Shown: positions 30,931-39,206 of the stretch, in pieces
Layout: every line of letters starts with the position of its first letter
Numbering within the stretch: the stretch's first letter is position 1
DNA from: Candidatus Methylomirabilota bacterium
Lineage (GTDB): Bacteria > Methylomirabilota > Methylomirabilia > Methylomirabilales > CSP1-5
NCBI GenBank assembly: GCA_027293415.1
Contig: JAPUFX010000131.1
Location: 1 to 39,535, forward strand
Length of the DNA: 39,535 nucleotides
Direction: 5' to 3'
The notes under the pieces: generated by a model
The model's database searches: none
Seen by the model: only the letters and a program-made list of their open reading frames with translations
Told to the model about the DNA's origin: nothing
Program-made: the position numbers and the translations under genes

Positions 30931-31941
30931 ATGAAACCCACCTTTCAGATGCAATTGGTCAACGGCCCGTGGGGGGATCCGGCCCTGTACGTTCGGATTC
31001 GCTGGGCGCGGCGCGCTCTCCTTTTTGATTTGGGTTCTCTCACCTGCCTGCCAGCGGGCGAACTCCTCCGCGTGAGCGATGTCTTCGTGTCCCATACCCA
31101 CCTGGACCACTTTGTCGGTTTTGATCATCTCCTCCGGACAGTCCTCGGCCGGGACCGCACCCTTAACCTCTATGGGCCTCCGGGCATCATTGACAACGTG
31201 GATGGGAAACTGAGGGGCTACACCTGGAATCTCGTCCAGGACTACACCCTGAACATCGAGGTGTTTGAAGTCGATGTTGACACCGTACGAAGTGCGCGCT
31301 TCCCTTGCGCCGAGGCATTCCCGAGACGCGATCTGCCGGCGCGTCCGTTTACGGGTGACCTTTGGACTGAGCCTGGTTTCCAAGTCCGCGCGTCGCACCT
31401 GCACCATCAGGTTCCATGCCTCGCTTTCGCGGTCGAAGAGCCCTTTCACATTAATGTTGATAAGGAGCGACTTACGCAGCTGGAGTTGCCCGTGGGGCCC
31501 TGGCTTGCCGATCTCAAGGCGCAGATCCGTGCAGGGGCCGCCGACGATACCCCGATTCAGGTACCCGGAGGGCGGGCACAGACATTCTTGCTTGGGGAGC
31601 TGCGGGTCAGAATGATCAACATCACCCCGGGCCAGAAGCTCGCCTATGTGACCGATGCACTTTACTGTCCCGAGAATGTGGCACGCATCGTGGCCTTGGC
31701 CAAGGGTGCCGACGTTCTCTACTGCGAGGCCGCCTACCTGGATCGGGATGCATCGCTGGCGACACAGCGGTGTCATCTCACCGCCAGACAGGCAGGGCTG
31801 ATCGCCAGGGAGGCGGCAGTCCGGCGCCTCGCTCTTTTTCACTTTTCACCGCGATATGAGGGAAACGCGGAGGCTTTTCACCGAGAAGCCCGCGAGGCCT
31901 TCGGAGGATGGGTGACGGTGCCCAAGGGTCGCTGGAACTGA
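30931..31941 (+). CDS. Metallo-beta-lactamase fold protein, RNase Z-like
   Basis: A 336-residue hydrolase. The metal site HTHLDH is at 55-60, following LLFDLGSLTCL and VSDVFVS, the order seen in RNase Z-type proteins. Later elements are an ASHLHHQVPCLAFAV segment, YVTDALYC with a metal-binding Asp, LYCEAAYLDRD and LFHFSPRYEG, all RNase Z features. The classical flexible exosite arm is not obvious, so a tRNA 3'-processing role is possible but not proven; other phosphodiesterases share the fold. The ATG at 30931 has only a weak ribosome site. Confidence 0.85.
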   Translation: MKPTFQMQLVNGPWGDPALYVRIRWARRALLFDLGSLTCLPAGELLRVSDVFVSHTHLDHFVGFDHLLRTVLGRDRTLNLYGPPGIIDNVDGKLRGYTWNLVQDYTLNIEVFEVDVDTVRSARFPCAEAFPRRDLPARPFTGDLWTEPGFQVRASHLHHQVPCLAFAVEEPFHINVDKERLTQLELPVGPWLADLKAQIRAGAADDTPIQVPGGRAQTFLLGELRVRMINITPGQKLAYVTDALYCPENVARIVALAKGADVLYCEAAYLDRDASLATQRCHLTARQAGLIAREAAVRRLALFHFSPRYEGNAEAFHREAREAFGGWVTVPKGRWN

Positions 31942-32048
31942 AAAGATATGTTGCATCTATTGAAAGGGGCAACTGTCGGGTGTGAAATCACCCTGAGACC
32001 GTAATCGTGGAGGCCCCGGAGCCCTTAAAACGGAGAAGGAGGACACGT

Positions 32049-32810
32049 ATGCCCGCACAAGATTATTACTTCTCGCGAAAGGCTGTTCCCCGGTTCGGGA
32101 AGCTGTATTTTCTCAAAGTCCTCCACGAAGCCGATAGCGAAGGAGGCGGACGCAGTCTATTGGGATCGGTCGTCCAGGAGTTGCGTGAAGGTCTCTTTGG
32201 CTTAGGGCAGCATTACCCTGTCCCGCTGCACATGTCCAAGCCAGGGATTGTCCACGACGCCATCGAAAGGAATAGAAAACATCTCGACCTTGCCGCTGGT
32301 GACCGTATCGTGCTCTCGCAGAAGCTTGCTCAGGTCCAACAATCGGTTGTCATAAAACGGAAGGAGACTTTTGGTGCCGGGGTCGGCCCGTTTCCAAGCC
32401 TGCCGGCAAACTTTGGTCTCGACATGGACTATTCGCTCATGCGCCAGGTCACGTTGGCATTCGGCATGAACACGCAGTTCGAGTATATTCCTCTCGGTTA
32501 TTTCGCTAGGCTGTACCAATATGTCGACGGCGACGACCGGAAGGTCGATCGAAGCGGGGCAATCGAGGACAACAACATCGTTGATTCCATCTTGCTGGCC
32601 AAGGAATTCCACGTCACTTTTGAGTCTGAAAAGGATTTCGACGCGGACTTCGAAGCGAAGCTCAAGGCGTTTAGCAACATACCCGGAGTCGGCGCCAAGG
32701 TTGCCTACGCCAGACAGACCAAACGGAAAATACTCGCCAAGGTCAGTGGGAAGCAGTATTACCTGGTTGCCTTAGGCGTGAGTGACTGGGATGACTTTGA
32801 TCTGACATGA
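32049..32810 (+). CDS. Hypothetical protein, 253 residues
   Basis: The ATG at 32049 follows AAGGAGG at good spacing. It is a soluble protein without signal peptide or membrane helices. It starts MPAQDYYFSRKAVPRFGKLYFLK and ends YYLVALGVSDWDDFDLT. Alternating beta-like stretches (VKVLHEADSEGG, VTLAFGMNTQFEYIPLGYFARLYQYV) suggest an all-beta or alpha/beta fold. I do not recognise the family. It stands alone, between the RNase Z-like gene and the convergent M23 peptidase. Confidence 0.75.
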   Translation: MPAQDYYFSRKAVPRFGKLYFLKVLHEADSEGGGRSLLGSVVQELREGLFGLGQHYPVPLHMSKPGIVHDAIERNRKHLDLAAGDRIVLSQKLAQVQQSVVIKRKETFGAGVGPFPSLPANFGLDMDYSLMRQVTLAFGMNTQFEYIPLGYFARLYQYVDGDDRKVDRSGAIEDNNIVDSILLAKEFHVTFESEKDFDADFEAKLKAFSNIPGVGAKVAYARQTKRKILAKVSGKQYYLVALGVSDWDDFDLT

Positions 32811-32872
32811 GAGGACGTGTTCTGGACTAGCAAAAGCCTTTTTCTCGGTCAACCTGGCTGCTCGGAGGCCAT

Positions 32873-34246
32873 TCAGCTGTCGGGTTCAGGATCTCGGAGC
32901 TGGCTGCGGGCGGTCGCCGGAGTGGGGGATGGCTGGAGCTGCTTGACGAGTTGGTTGCGGAGACGGCGGAACCTGGCCCGCTGAGACTTGGGGATCGGGT
33001 CTCCCGGGATGAACTTCTGTGTGAGGGGGTTGACGAACCGACCATTTTTGATCACGCGGTAATCGAGATGGGATCCCGTAGCGAGACCGGTCGAGCCCAC
33101 GTAGCCGATGACCTGTTTCTGTCGAACGCGAGCCCCCTTGCGGATTCGCCTGGCGAACCGCGAGAGGTGGTTGTACATGGTGCGATAGCCCAGTCGGTGC
33201 CGGATCAGGATCGACTTGCCGTTCCCCCCATTCCGTCCGGCCGAGAGGACCACCCCGTCGGCGACGGCCCAAACCGGCGTGCCGGGGGGGGCGGCATAAT
33301 CGACGGCGAGGTGGGGCTTCACCCCGCCCAGGACCGGGTGGCGCCTGCGGTGGGAATAGCGGGAACTGATGCGGGTGAACCGGACTGGGGAGCGGAGGAA
33401 GGTCTTGCGAACGGATCGACCGTTAACGGTGTAATAGTCTCCTTTGCCCCGCTGGGTCTTGAAATAGATCCCGGTGTATGTCTTCTTACGCGTCTCATAC
33501 TGGGCGATGAGGATCTTCCCGTAGCGGAGGAACTTCCCACCGCCGTACTCCTTCTCGACTAAGAGCCGAAATTGATCTCCGAGTTGAGCGTTGCTGTTGA
33601 AGTCGAAATCCCAGAGGAAGATGTTGACAAGCTGAATGGTGAGCTCGGGTTTTTCCCCGAGGGCATCCATGCTCTCGAAAAGGGAAGATTTGAGCTTCCC
33701 CGCAATTTTTTCCACCCGTCGTTCGATGGGGACTTCGTGCTTGGCCACCCGATACCCTGTTCCCTTCCGGGTCACCTCGTAGGACTCCAGAGGGGAGGCC
33801 TGGTACAGGAAACGGAGGAGGTCTCCGCTCTTATCCAGTGTGGCTTGAAAGGTTGCCCCTGCCGGAATCTTTCGAAAGTTGAGATACGGCCGGAGGGCGC
33901 GACTGAGCTGATGGATCAGATGGTGGGAGAGGCCTTTGGCGCTCAGGGCCTGAGCAAAGGTTTGCCCCTGTTTTATCGCGCCATTGATCACCTTGTGGAA
34001 TGGACGTCGAGCGACGGGGGAGGGGGACTCTGCTACGGGAGGGGATGCGGCAGTGGATATGGAAGCCGGTTGTGGAGGCTCGGGGGTTCTCTTCCCGACT
34101 GGAAGGAGAAAGGAAATGACGAGGGCAGAGCAAAAGAAGAATCCTGCGAGAGAAAGCCCCACCCCGACTCCACCGGGGCCCTTGGATACGGGTCGCTGCC
34201 CTTTCAGGAGTCGGTCAATATCCCCTCGCGACTTGAAATCTCGCAA
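32873..34246 (-). CDS. Membrane-anchored M23 family metallopeptidase
   Basis: A 457-residue LytM-type peptidase that probably cleaves peptidoglycan cross-links in the periplasm. A single N-terminal helix (about 27-49) anchors it, followed by a Pro/Ser-rich linker. A middle domain of the MepM/OapA type follows (AQALSAKGLSHHLIHQLSRAL, GDQFRLLVEKEY, GIYFKTQRGKGDYY). The M23 domain has PHLAVDYAAPPGTPVWAVADGVV (zinc His and Asp), YNHLSRF and GSHLDYRVIKNG. In the last motif one position of the usual HLHY is Asp, as in many relatives. It uses a TTG start at 34246 behind GGGAGGGGG and has a promoter just upstream. Confidence 0.9.
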   Translation of the reverse strand: MRDFKSRGDIDRLLKGQRPVSKGPGGVGVGLSLAGFFFCSALVISFLLPVGKRTPEPPQPASISTAASPPVAESPSPVARRPFHKVINGAIKQGQTFAQALSAKGLSHHLIHQLSRALRPYLNFRKIPAGATFQATLDKSGDLLRFLYQASPLESYEVTRKGTGYRVAKHEVPIERRVEKIAGKLKSSLFESMDALGEKPELTIQLVNIFLWDFDFNSNAQLGDQFRLLVEKEYGGGKFLRYGKILIAQYETRKKTYTGIYFKTQRGKGDYYTVNGRSVRKTFLRSPVRFTRISSRYSHRRRHPVLGGVKPHLAVDYAAPPGTPVWAVADGVVLSAGRNGGNGKSILIRHRLGYRTMYNHLSRFARRIRKGARVRQKQVIGYVGSTGLATGSHLDYRVIKNGRFVNPLTQKFIPGDPIPKSQRARFRRLRNQLVKQLQPSPTPATARSQLRDPEPDS

Positions 34247-34268
34247 TACCCCCTCCCGTTGGTGCTGG

Positions 34269-34297
34269 CTTATAACAAATAATTAAACCCAATGCAA
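34269..34297 (-). promoter_or_regulatory. Candidate sigma-70 promoter of the M23 peptidase gene
   Basis: On the minus strand, TTGCAT (34292-34297) is 17 bases from TATAAG (34269-34274), about 22 bases before the TTG start. The region is unusually AT-rich for this window. Confidence 0.5.
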
Positions 34298-34493
34298 TGA
34301 TTTTTTTAAGAGATGGATGAGAGTATTGATTATAGGTTATTGATATACAAGGTGTCAGGCGCTCTGTGTCTATGTTTTGTTCGGTTCGGATTCGCAAGGG
34401 TTCTGGGGGGGGCTTGGTAGATTTCCTGTGGTATTCCGTGTCCCGATGCGATACCTTTTCTAGCGTACTCGGGAAATGGTCGTGGAGAGCGTG

Positions 34494-35030
34494 ATGGGGT
34501 GGCGGCATTTATGTGGGGTTCTGGGAAGCGCCCTCACGGGTCTGGGCCTTGCCACCTTCGTTTCTGCTGCCACTTTGGATCTCACCGGACCCAAGGAGAC
34601 GACAAAAAACCTCACCACGAGAAATGTCTCTACCCTGATGGATGTGTCCACGGCGGTTCCGGAGGAGTTGCACCTCGAAGTTATCGAATTCATTCAGGTC
34701 GTCGAAACCTCGCGAGAGCGCATCATCCTCGTCCTGGATCGCATCGAAAGCGGTTTGTATCCTTCTAAGGAGGGGATGGAGCGGGCCAGGACCATTGCGA
34801 CGACGTCGGCGCAAAGGGAAAAAGAATTCCTGCAGGCATTGATGGATCGCGTTCCGGCTCAAAGCGTCCCAAAGCTGGAGGAGGCGCTCACGGTGTCAGC
34901 CGAAAGCTGGAAGAGGATTCTGGCGGTAATCCACCTTCCCAAGCAGCAAGAAGAGCGGGGGCTTCCACAACGCCCCGGCTTTGACTTTAGTTACAGCCCA
35001 ATCCCCACGTTTCCTCCCCCCAGGGAATAA
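34494..35030 (+). CDS. Exported hypothetical protein
   Basis: A 178-residue protein with a signal peptide (MGWRHLCGVLGSALTGLGLATFVSAA). The ATG at 34494 is preferred to one at 34476 because GTGGAGAG lies upstream. The mature part is mostly helical with acidic/basic heptad patterns (IEFIQVVETSRERIILVLDRIESGL and RARTIATTSAQREKEFLQALMDRV), suggesting a periplasmic helical bundle, and it ends in a Pro-rich tail. I do not recognise a family. It is divergent from the M23 peptidase gene and so may share its regulatory region. Confidence 0.7.
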   Translation: MGWRHLCGVLGSALTGLGLATFVSAATLDLTGPKETTKNLTTRNVSTLMDVSTAVPEELHLEVIEFIQVVETSRERIILVLDRIESGLYPSKEGMERARTIATTSAQREKEFLQALMDRVPAQSVPKLEEALTVSAESWKRILAVIHLPKQQEERGLPQRPGFDFSYSPIPTFPPPRE

Positions 35031-35049
35031 ACACGGTACTACGCCAGCA

Positions 35050-35967
35050 CTATCTCCTGACTAGGCTGCGGAGAACGCCCAGGTTTCGGCGGTCAGCAGC
35101 CGCGGGGTCTTCCCCTTTCGGGGTCTCGAGGATCATGGGAATGCGCCGAAGTCTTGGATCGTTCAAGCAGAGACGGAACCCTTCCAAGCCGATGTGACCC
35201 TGACCGATGTGGGCATGGCGGTCCACCCGACTCCCCAGTTCTCGCTGGGAGTCGTTCAGGTGGATGCATTTGACGTGTTTCAGCCCGATCACATCGTCGA
35301 AGTGCCGCATGGTTTGTTCGTAGGCCTTCCGGCCCCGGATTTCGTATCCTGCGGCAAAGATATGGCACGTGTCGACGCACACCCCGACCCGTTCCCGTTG
35401 CGCTACCCCCTCTCGGATCGCCGCCAGATGCTCGAAGCGGTAGCCTAAGCTGGATCCCTGGCCGGCCGTGGTCTCCAGACAGATGACGACGGGGAAACCC
35501 TTGGTGCGATCCAAGACCACGTCAAACGCATTCACAACCCGCTTGATACCATCTGCCTCTCCAGCCCCGACATGCGCGCCCGGGTGCATGATCAGGTACG
35601 GGATCTCCAGAACTGCCGCTCGCCCCACTTCGACCAAGAGAGCCTCCAGCGATTTCCTGTACAACTCTGCTTGTGGAGAGGCCAGGTTGATCAGATAGCC
35701 GTTGTGGGCCACAACAGGCCAGATTCCAGTCGTTGCGCGATGTTGGTGGTAGGTCTTGATCTCGCGATCTGTGAGCGGCTTGGCTCGCCACTGGTTGTTG
35801 TTCTTCGTAAAGATCTGGATCGTGTCACAGCCGATCTGGTGGCCTCGGAGCAGTGCTTTGTCTACCCCACCAGCGATGGACATGTGCGCCCCCAACCTCG
35901 GCCCTGCCCGACTGAAGCGTTTACGGCTTAGGGTACCCTTCGAGCGCCTCACTGGCCATCTCCGCAT
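35050..35967 (-). CDS. nfo: Deoxyribonuclease IV (AP endonuclease)
   Basis: A 305-residue zinc enzyme that cuts DNA at abasic sites in base-excision repair. The family sequence starts at GAHMSIAGGVDKAL, followed by IQIFTKNNNQW, the zinc-site segments LIMHPGAH, VCLETTAGQG, VDTCHIFAAGYEIR, HLNDSQRELGSRVDRHAHIGQGHIGLEGF and ILETPKG. About 26 extra residues precede the usual start, including many Arg and Lys; a shorter start was not found in frame. It stands alone, converging with the exported protein gene. Confidence 0.95.
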   Translation of the reverse strand: MRRWPVRRSKGTLSRKRFSRAGPRLGAHMSIAGGVDKALLRGHQIGCDTIQIFTKNNNQWRAKPLTDREIKTYHQHRATTGIWPVVAHNGYLINLASPQAELYRKSLEALLVEVGRAAVLEIPYLIMHPGAHVGAGEADGIKRVVNAFDVVLDRTKGFPVVICLETTAGQGSSLGYRFEHLAAIREGVAQRERVGVCVDTCHIFAAGYEIRGRKAYEQTMRHFDDVIGLKHVKCIHLNDSQRELGSRVDRHAHIGQGHIGLEGFRLCLNDPRLRRIPMILETPKGEDPAAADRRNLGVLRSLVRR

Positions 35968-35985
35968 CCGCGCCTACGGTTCATG

Positions 35986-36152
35986 CTTGACAGTTCAGGG
36001 TTCAGAGTTGATGGTGCGACGGGATCGTCTCGTCATTGGAAATTGATGCTTACAGACGGTGACCGTTCAGCAGCGGATCAGTTCTTTACCCTGAACGGTG
36101 AACCCGTAACCCTGAACCGCTTTTACCCTGAACCGTGAACTCTTAACTCTGA
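35986..36152. repeat. Heptamer arrays of GTTCAGG / ACCCTGA type
   Basis: 35986-36013 reads CTTGACA, GTTCAGG, GTTCAGA, GTTGATG. 36088-36122 reads ACCCTGA, ACGGTGA, ACCCGTA, ACCCTGA, ACCGCTT, and from 36125 ACCCTGA, ACCGTGA, ACTCTTA, ACTCTGA. The two groups are approximate reverse complements. The last array overlaps the end of the next gene. Confidence 0.7.
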
Positions 36153-36959
36153 ACGATTGCCCAACATGCCCAAGCGGCAAAGGGCAAAGTCGTACTTGAT
36201 CGGATCGGCCGCATCGAAACGCTTTAGGTTCTGGGTGATGTCGAGTGCCATGGCCAGGCCCGGACTCTTCAGCCGAGTGAGGCCGAGCTGCCTCGAGACT
36301 TGGGCCACATGGGTATCCAGGGGGATAATCAGCTTCGAGGGTGTGAGGTCGGGCCAGAGGCCGAAGTCGATGTGGTCGCGCCGGACCATCCAGCGGAGGA
36401 AAAGGTGCAGGCGTTTGCACGCCCCTCCGCGCCTCGGGTTTGGGAGGAGATAATGCATCCCTTTCGAGAGATGGCCTCTGCGATAGACCGGTTGCGGGTC
36501 CAACTCGAGAAGCTGGTCAACCAGGGTGGTCAATGCTGCTCGGGTGTCTTCATGTCGATCGCTGTACCCGGTAAGGGTAAGGGCGCGGAGAGATCCATGC
36601 CGCTCCAGCGCCTGTCGGAGGAACCAGAGGAGGCAGATAACGTCCCTCCCGGTGTTAAAGCGGTACAAGAACCCGCGGAATCTCTCACCATCGTGCTTGG
36701 GGTTGAATTGCAAGAGAAATTGGTAGGGCTGGGGACCTAATACGTGGAGCAGGGCGTCGATCGGGGGGGTAAACCCTTCCACCCGGCCGTACGCAAAGCA
36801 GCTGGCGATAAACGCCACCACCTCGATATCTTCGGGTCGGTGGTACCGGCGGGGAAATTTGAGGGCCGACGTGGAAAGGTAGCTCAGATCATAAGTGTGA
36901 TAGAGGCTGTCCAGATAGGATTTGAGGCGCAAGGGGGGCCCGCTCAGCCGGACCCGCAT
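36123..36959 (-). CDS. TIGR02757 (DUF2400) family protein
   Basis: A 278-residue soluble protein. It shows the family features YHTYDLSYLSTSALKFPRRYHRPEDIEVVAFIASCFAYGRV, then CKRLHLFLRWMVRRDHIDFGLW and LIIPLDTHVAQVSRQLGL. The helical pattern with the conserved Asp resembles HhH-type DNA glycosylases, but the function is not known. The last nine codons (SELRVHGSG) and the stop are encoded by an ACCCTGA heptamer array. It lies three bases after the JAMM gene, with a GGGAG ribosome site inside that gene, so the two are one operon. Confidence 0.87.
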   Translation of the reverse strand: MRVRLSGPPLRLKSYLDSLYHTYDLSYLSTSALKFPRRYHRPEDIEVVAFIASCFAYGRVEGFTPPIDALLHVLGPQPYQFLLQFNPKHDGERFRGFLYRFNTGRDVICLLWFLRQALERHGSLRALTLTGYSDRHEDTRAALTTLVDQLLELDPQPVYRRGHLSKGMHYLLPNPRRGGACKRLHLFLRWMVRRDHIDFGLWPDLTPSKLIIPLDTHVAQVSRQLGLTRLKSPGLAMALDITQNLKRFDAADPIKYDFALCRLGMLGNRSELRVHGSG

Positions 36960-36962
36960 ATG

Positions 36963-37499
36963 CTAGCGCTCCCGAAGCGAGTCCTGCCGCTTCTCCATGA
37001 AGCCTATGGCATAAGGACAGATGATGTGGGTTTTCGCGATCTGATCTTTAGACTTATAGTAGGCGGCAATCCGGATCGAATAGCCATTGACGGCGCCCGA
37101 GAGGGTGCCGCCCTTTACATAACCCCAGGGTCTGGGCTTCGCGATGTCGTTGACGGCCATTACGATGCCGACGGTCCCTTCATTGAAGTATTGTTTGTCC
37201 TGTGTCGAGAGCTGCGTGGTGGCCCGGCTCGGCCCGTACTTGGCATGGGAGTGGTAGTCGCCGACACATTCCCAGCGGGTCGTGCTTCGGACCGCCTCCT
37301 CCACCCGTTGACTCCGGTTCCAATCGATGTGGACCTCCCGATACTTTCGATTGGCAGTCTGGTACGGGACCGCAAACTCGACAAAAACCTTGTTAGGAGT
37401 GCTATGGCCGAGAATAATGCCAAAGCACTCCCGGCGGTATACCTCGATCGTAGAGACGAGGAGGCCGATGAAGGCATTTTCGCTCAGATAGACTTCCAT
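36963..37499 (-). CDS. JAB/MPN (JAMM) domain putative metalloprotease
   Basis: A 178-residue protein. The zinc-site residues are E24 in YRRECFG, H83 and H85 in GDYHSHAKYG, and S98 and D101 in LSTQD. The spacing between the second His and the Ser is longer than in the usual JAMM motif, and the Pro after HxH is replaced, so it is a divergent member. JAMM proteins remove ubiquitin-like modifiers or process small proteins, but no ubiquitin-like or E1 gene is nearby. It is upstream of and probably co-transcribed with the TIGR02757 gene. The gap 37500-37749 upstream shows no further gene. Confidence 0.8.
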   Translation of the reverse strand: MEVYLSENAFIGLLVSTIEVYRRECFGIILGHSTPNKVFVEFAVPYQTANRKYREVHIDWNRSQRVEEAVRSTTRWECVGDYHSHAKYGPSRATTQLSTQDKQYFNEGTVGIVMAVNDIAKPRPWGYVKGGTLSGAVNGYSIRIAAYYKSKDQIAKTHIICPYAIGFMEKRQDSLRER

Positions 37500-37749
37500 C
37501 TCGATCCGTGCTTGTAAATGGAGTTAGTTAGCCCCGCATCTTTGCGAAAAGTAAGAAAGTCTCTGGTCTCTGAAAGCGCCAAAGGCGTGGGGTCGGTGGT
37601 GGTGCCCGTTGACTGAGGCTCTTCAGACATCCAGCAGTTGTTACAAAAATACCTCAGGCGCTGGGGGCTGGCAAGACCAAATTCTGCTTGACGAGACCAA
37701 AAAAATCGTCAGAATTTCTGTAATTCAGATTTTTTGAAGGAGGTGCACT

Positions 37750-37941
37750 TTGGTCCGTGTAATTTTAAAGGAGCGGGGGCAGATCACAATTCCTTCTAAG
37801 TTGCGGAAAAACCTGATGTTAAAGGCAGGAGACCTGCTTGAGATCGAGGTGAGGGGAGGCCACATCGTTTTGAAGCCCCTTCACGTTGTGGAACGCGGGG
37901 GAGACAGGTCTGAAGGATCTCCTGAGGAGCCGGGTGCATGA
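37750..37941 (+). CDS. AbrB/MazE-type DNA-binding protein
   Basis: A 63-residue protein with the swapped-hairpin DNA-binding domain: VILKERGQITIPSKLRKNLMLKAGDLLEIEVRGGHIVLKP. The start is a TTG at 37750 behind AAGGAGGTG. Its stop codon overlaps the ATG of the isoaspartyl peptidase (ATGA), so the two are translationally coupled. In other genomes such proteins are antitoxins with PIN or MazF toxins; none is adjacent, so it probably acts as an autoregulator or regulator of this pair. A poly-A/T rich stretch with a short GAATT/AATTC inverted repeat lies upstream. Confidence 0.8.
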   Translation: MVRVILKERGQITIPSKLRKNLMLKAGDLLEIEVRGGHIVLKPLHVVERGGDRSEGSPEEPGA

Positions 37942-38804
37942 AGCCATTGATCATCGTCCACGGGGGTGCCGGCCGGGTTCCGGAAGAGGGCTGGGCCGAG
38001 CGCCGCGAAGGTTGTCGAGAGGCAGCCCTCGCAGGGTGGGAGTGCTTGGTACGAGGCGGGTCAGCCTTGGATGCCGTGGAGGAGGCAGTCGCCTTTTTGG
38101 AAGATCATCCTCTTTTCAACGCGGGGAGGGGCTCGGTGCTTAACGCCGCGGGCGAGGTGGAGATGGACGCCTCGGTCGTGGAGGGACAGACTCTGCAGGC
38201 TGGGGCGGTGGGCGCGGTGCAGCATATCCGAAATCCTATCCGACTAGCCCGACGCCTTCTTGAGGATGGTCGCCATGTGCTGCTGGTGGGGGAAGGGGCA
38301 AACCGGTTTGCACGGGAGATCGGGATCGAGACGTGCCCGCCGGATGATCTCATCACAGACCGGCAGCGCGCGAGATGGCAGGCAATGCAAGAGACCGGGT
38401 TCGGGACGGTCGGCGCGGTGGCGATGGACAAAAGGGGAGGCATTGCGGCGGCCACCTCGACGGGGGGCCTTCTCGGGAAGCGGTCAGGCCGCGTGGGGGA
38501 CAGTGCGTTAATCGGGTGTGGGACATGCGCCGATGCGCTCTTGGGCGCGGCCTCCGCCACGGGAAATGGGGAGGCCATTATCCGAGTGGTATTGGCAAAG
38601 ACCGCGGTTGATCTTCTGGGGGGAAACCGCCATCCCATGGATGCTGCGAGGATGGCCATTGAAATTCTAGAGCGGCGCGGACAGGGGGAGGGCGGCATCA
38701 TCTTGATTGATCGGGAGGGGCACGTGGGTCATGCTCACAATGCGCCCTTTATGCCCGCTGCCTTCATGGACGAGCGTGCCCAAACTCCGACCCTTCTCTC
38801 TTGA
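37938..38804 (+). CDS. Isoaspartyl peptidase / L-asparaginase (Ntn hydrolase)
   Basis: A 288-residue proenzyme that matures by self-cleavage before T157 in GFGTVGAVAMD. Other features are IVHGGAGRVPEEGW at the start, AFLEDHPLFNAGRGSVLN, STGGLLGKRSGRVGDSALIGCGTCAD around the substrate-binding loop, and the late GHVGHAHN. It hydrolyses beta-aspartyl peptides and usually asparagine, in the cytoplasm. The ATG overlaps the AbrB-like gene stop by four bases. It matches plant-type/IaaA enzymes in length and domain order. Confidence 0.92.
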   Translation: MKPLIIVHGGAGRVPEEGWAERREGCREAALAGWECLVRGGSALDAVEEAVAFLEDHPLFNAGRGSVLNAAGEVEMDASVVEGQTLQAGAVGAVQHIRNPIRLARRLLEDGRHVLLVGEGANRFAREIGIETCPPDDLITDRQRARWQAMQETGFGTVGAVAMDKRGGIAAATSTGGLLGKRSGRVGDSALIGCGTCADALLGAASATGNGEAIIRVVLAKTAVDLLGGNRHPMDAARMAIEILERRGQGEGGIILIDREGHVGHAHNAPFMPAAFMDERAQTPTLLS

Positions 38805-38847
38805 GAAATCTTCTAGCTCCTACGTGATTCAGGTCAGAAAAAGCACC

Positions 38848-38877
38848 TTTACAGGCGAACGCACGGCGGGCTAGTAT
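38848..38877 (+). promoter_or_regulatory. Candidate promoter of the small exported protein gene
   Basis: TTTACA (38848-38853) and TAGTAT (38872-38877) are 18 bases apart, with the ATG 40 bases further on. Confidence 0.4.
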
Positions 38878-38917
38878 TGCGGTCAGAAATTGGCATGGAT
38901 AGCAAAGGAGGCTCGGA

Positions 38918-39199
38918 ATGCGATGGCAAATGTGGCTTATCGGTCTCCTTACCTCTCTTTACATTTTCGCACCTCAGGCCTGGGCCTGTGATTCCATGGG
39001 TCCCAATGGTCATGTTGGGGAAGCCCTGAGCGTGAGCCCCTCCGCCATCCAGATTCGGGACTTCCAAACTGGAAATCCCCTCAGCTTTCGGGCAACGGCG
39101 GAACAGCTCAGCGGTGTCAGGCCAGGGGACCGGGTCATGATCACATTCAAGAAGGAGGGTGACGTACTCGTCGCGGAGAAGATCAGAACGCTCCGCTGA
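38918..39199 (+). CDS. Small exported hypothetical protein
   Basis: A 93-residue protein with a signal peptide (MRWQMWLIGLLTSLYIFAPQAWA) and a mature part of about 70 residues that looks beta-rich (ALSVSPSAIQIRDFQTG, VRPGDRVMITFKKEGDVLVAEKI), similar in style to small periplasmic beta-barrel domains. The ATG at 38918 follows AAAGGAGG. The family is not recognised. It converges with the Rieske gene, leaving a gap of seven bases. Confidence 0.75.
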   Translation: MRWQMWLIGLLTSLYIFAPQAWACDSMGPNGHVGEALSVSPSAIQIRDFQTGNPLSFRATAEQLSGVRPGDRVMITFKKEGDVLVAEKIRTLR

Positions 39200-39206
39200 A
39201 TCGTCG

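Noticed and set aside
37688-37716. TTGACG with a following AGAATT as promoter of the AbrB-like gene
   Set aside because: The -10 matches too few consensus positions at the right spacing.
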